A DNA stretch of 6,018 nt from Desulfobacteraceae bacterium (GTDB taxonomy: Bacteria; Desulfobacterota; DSM-4660; Desulfatiglandales; Desulfatiglandaceae). Numbering within the stretch: position 1 is the stretch's first letter; each line of letters opens with the position of its first letter. Below, one piece after another: positions 4,345 to 6,018 of this stretch. Position numbers and translations under genes: made by a program. The notes beneath the pieces are model-generated. The model was not told the DNA's origin. It did no database searches and was given only the letters and a program-made list of their open reading frames with translations. The stretch is from assembly GCA_030612945.1 (NCBI GenBank), contig JAUWMY010000176.1:1-6018 (forward strand). The letters are read 5' to 3'.

Positions 4345-6018
4345 ACTGAAACAAAAGAATATATTTCATTCAACATCTGATCTATATAATAGTTTACTCT
4401 AGCATGGTTAGCCATAATCATGTCGAGTTGTCTTGTATGAACAGTGAGGTATCCGAGTACTTTGAGTCGTTCTATTGAAAAATCCTGATCATGTCCCTCC
4501 AGGCGGGCTATTATGCAGTCTCCATTGATATTAACCCCGAAACCGAATTCTTTTAATATACGCTCAATAAATACAACCCTGCCCACTCTCCTATTGTAAT
4601 CTGCACCGCCTCCTTTAAAATTCAAGCTTACATAATTTTCTTTAGGCCGTTCAGTCAAAAATGTCTCTATGGTTGAAAAATGATATCCAAAGTGGGAGGT
4701 TAAGTTGCAAAAATGTTTTGAGATCAGGAAGTAATTTCTTTCACCATAACGAGATCGTCTCGTAACACCCAGAGAGGGATCCATTGTAGAGCGCAACATA
4801 ATCGATGCTAATCCCTTTGTGTCAACCGGAGGGGGGCCTTTCCATGGTACCGCTATAATACCTTTCCACAGGGCCAGCATCGGGATTGATGCTATGTTTT
4901 CAAGTTTGACCGTCTCGCTATCAATTTGTTCTTTATATCCATCCTCAAGATCAATGACCCACCACCGCATAGGCACTTCACAGACCAATTGCTTGCTGGA
5001 ACGCTCTGAGAAATGATGATCCTTCCCAAAATTGAACATCTCCTTTATCGCTTTTTCGTGGCAAAAGCGGGTAATATCATGATATGTCCGACATTCTTCA
5101 GGGCGAAAATTTTTGGCATCCGGGTCGGTTAAGTTGAGAGGGACAACATGTTCGAGGACCTTCTCCAATGTATTATAGACAGGGCTTCCCTTCATGATGC
5201 TCTTCCGTTTTATGGTGGCCTCTTTCAACAGAGATTCCACTCTTCCTTTATAGACTTTTTTTCCGTCAGCATCAACAGTGATAATATCACCAGTATTAAT
5301 TTTGTTCGTGGCCTCAAGCGTGTCAAAAAGGGCAGGAAGATTGAACTCTCTTGAAACAGTTGCCAGATGTCCTGCAACCCCCCCACGATCGGTTACTACT
5401 GCTGCTGCGCGGCTTAAAAGTGAGGCCCATCTGGGTAAAGCATGCTGCGCAATTAGTATTGCGTCAGAAGGAAACCGAAGCACATCTACCGTTGTATTGA
5501 CCAAAAAGGCTGGTCCGCTGGCCACGCCAGGGCTGGCTGTCACGCCACCTTTCAAGATAATGGGTTGCTCTGCTTTTATGTCAAACACTTCTTCGATGAC
5601 TATTGATTCTGAGTCTAATTGTCTTAAAGGCCTGCTTTGCAGAATTTTGATAATACCGTTTTTGTCAATCGACCATTCAATGTCTTGAGGGCATCCATAG
5701 TGGTCTTCAAGACGAGCAGCCAACCCTGACAGGAACAGGGCCTGATCATTTGTGATGGAAGGATCATCTTTCTCATCACCTACTAATGCCATCCTGCATA
5801 CCCCCTCTTCGGGAAAACATACGAATTTCTGATCCTTGCTATGAATCTCCCTTTTTAAAATCTGTCCTGGTAACTCCCTGGAAACCACAAAAAGATCAGG
5901 GGATACAGTGCCGTCAACAACCGATTTGGCAAGACCCCAGACTGCATTGATAAGAACCACATTATTGCGAATGTTGCCTGGATCCCGAGAATACATCACA
6001 CCGCTGGAAATAGCTTCT
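4341..6018 (-). CDS. PEP/pyruvate-binding phosphotransferase-like protein (PEP synthase-type), N-terminus beyond right edge
   Basis: 558 residues are visible, counted here from the Glu codon at 6015-6017. Residues 1-132 are the end of a PPDK_N/PEP-synthase ATP-grasp domain: AISSGVMYSRDPGN (2-15), then DIEWSIDKNG and ILQSRPL (112-131), which help form the ATP site. Residues about 155-265 are the swivelling phosphohistidine domain: GGVTASPGVASGPAF, then DRGGVAGHLATVSREF, with His217 (codon 5367-5369) at the catalytic His position. In PEP synthase and PPDK this His carries phosphate from ATP to pyruvate. The last 290 residues do not resemble the usual PEP-utilising TIM barrel; they carry RYGERNYFLISKHFCNLTSH, FHFSTIE-like and NFKGGGAD motifs of unknown role. 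The protein may therefore phosphorylate a different acceptor or be regulatory; this is inference. A GTG at 5997-5999 is internal (in GVMYSRDP), not the start. RR2 is the next same-strand gene of recognisable function. Confidence 0.88.
   Translation of the reverse strand, partial: EAISSGVMYSRDPGNIRNNVVLINAVWGLAKSVVDGTVSPDLFVVSRELPGQILKREIHSKDQKFVCFPEEGVCRMALVGDEKDDPSITNDQALFLSGLAARLEDHYGCPQDIEWSIDKNGIIKILQSRPLRQLDSESIVIEEVFDIKAEQPIILKGGVTASPGVASGPAFLVNTTVDVLRFPSDAILIAQHALPRWASLLSRAAAVVTDRGGVAGHLATVSREFNLPALFDTLEATNKINTGDIITVDADGKKVYKGRVESLLKEATIKRKSIMKGSPVYNTLEKVLEHVVPLNLTDPDAKNFRPEECRTYHDITRFCHEKAIKEMFNFGKDHHFSERSSKQLVCEVPMRWWVIDLEDGYKEQIDSETVKLENIASIPMLALWKGIIAVPWKGPPPVDTKGLASIMLRSTMDPSLGVTRRSRYGERNYFLISKHFCNLTSHFGYHFSTIETFLTERPKENYVSLNFKGGGADYNRRVGRVVFIERILKEFGFGVNINGDCIIARLEGHDQDFSIERLKVLGYLTVHTRQLDMIMANHARVNYYIDQMLNEIYSFVSV

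Noticed and set aside
4819..5688. Plus-strand ORFs opposite the PEP/pyruvate-binding gene
   Set aside because: They are antisense shadows inside a long frame with clear ATP-grasp and phosphohistidine motifs.

Overview
The window looks like chromosomal DNA of a Desulfobacterota-type (deltaproteobacterial) anaerobe. This is inferred from the gene content: single-domain response regulators, a PEP-synthase-like protein with a non-standard C-terminus, and a cytidylate-kinase-like protein fused to a BON domain. It also fits a good sigma-54-type promoter and intergenic palindromes rich in 'CAAATGTCAAAT'. No rRNA, tRNA, CRISPR array or transposase gene is visible, and species cannot be told from the sequence.

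Layout, left to right. Positions 1-530 (minus) hold the N-terminal 176 residues of a patatin-like phospholipase that runs off the left edge. Positions 541-1081 are non-coding and carry a concentric palindrome of about 250 bp centred near 783. Positions 1082-1471 (minus) encode a stand-alone receiver-domain response regulator (RR1) with a sigma-54-type promoter at 1541-1556. Positions 1557-2337 are poor in genes. They hold two doubtful small ORFs (1718-1828 plus, 1848-1997 minus) and a good sigma-70 promoter at 2019-2048, followed by a leader of about 280 nt. Positions 2338-3159 (plus) encode the cytidylate-kinase-like/BON protein. Positions 3241-3411 (minus) hold a short exported-protein gene, with signal peptide and ribosome binding site, broken by one in-frame TAA. 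Positions 3585-4046 (minus) encode a second receiver-domain protein (RR2). Positions 4101-4320 form another long imperfect palindrome. Positions 4341-6018 (minus) hold most of a PEP/pyruvate-binding phosphotransferase-like protein whose N-terminus lies beyond the right edge.

How the genes may work together (inference): the minus-strand order is phosphotransferase-like protein, hairpin element, RR2, small exported protein. The kinase-like/BON gene on the plus strand converges with this group. Two receiver-only regulators, an ATP-grasp/phosphohistidine protein without the usual PEP-binding barrel, and a nucleotide-kinase-like protein with a BON module, with no histidine kinase nearby, suggest a phosphorylation-based signalling or metabolic-control neighbourhood rather than a classical two-component operon. 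The most unusual items are the interrupted exported protein, the two long palindromes, and the atypical architectures of the two kinase-like proteins.
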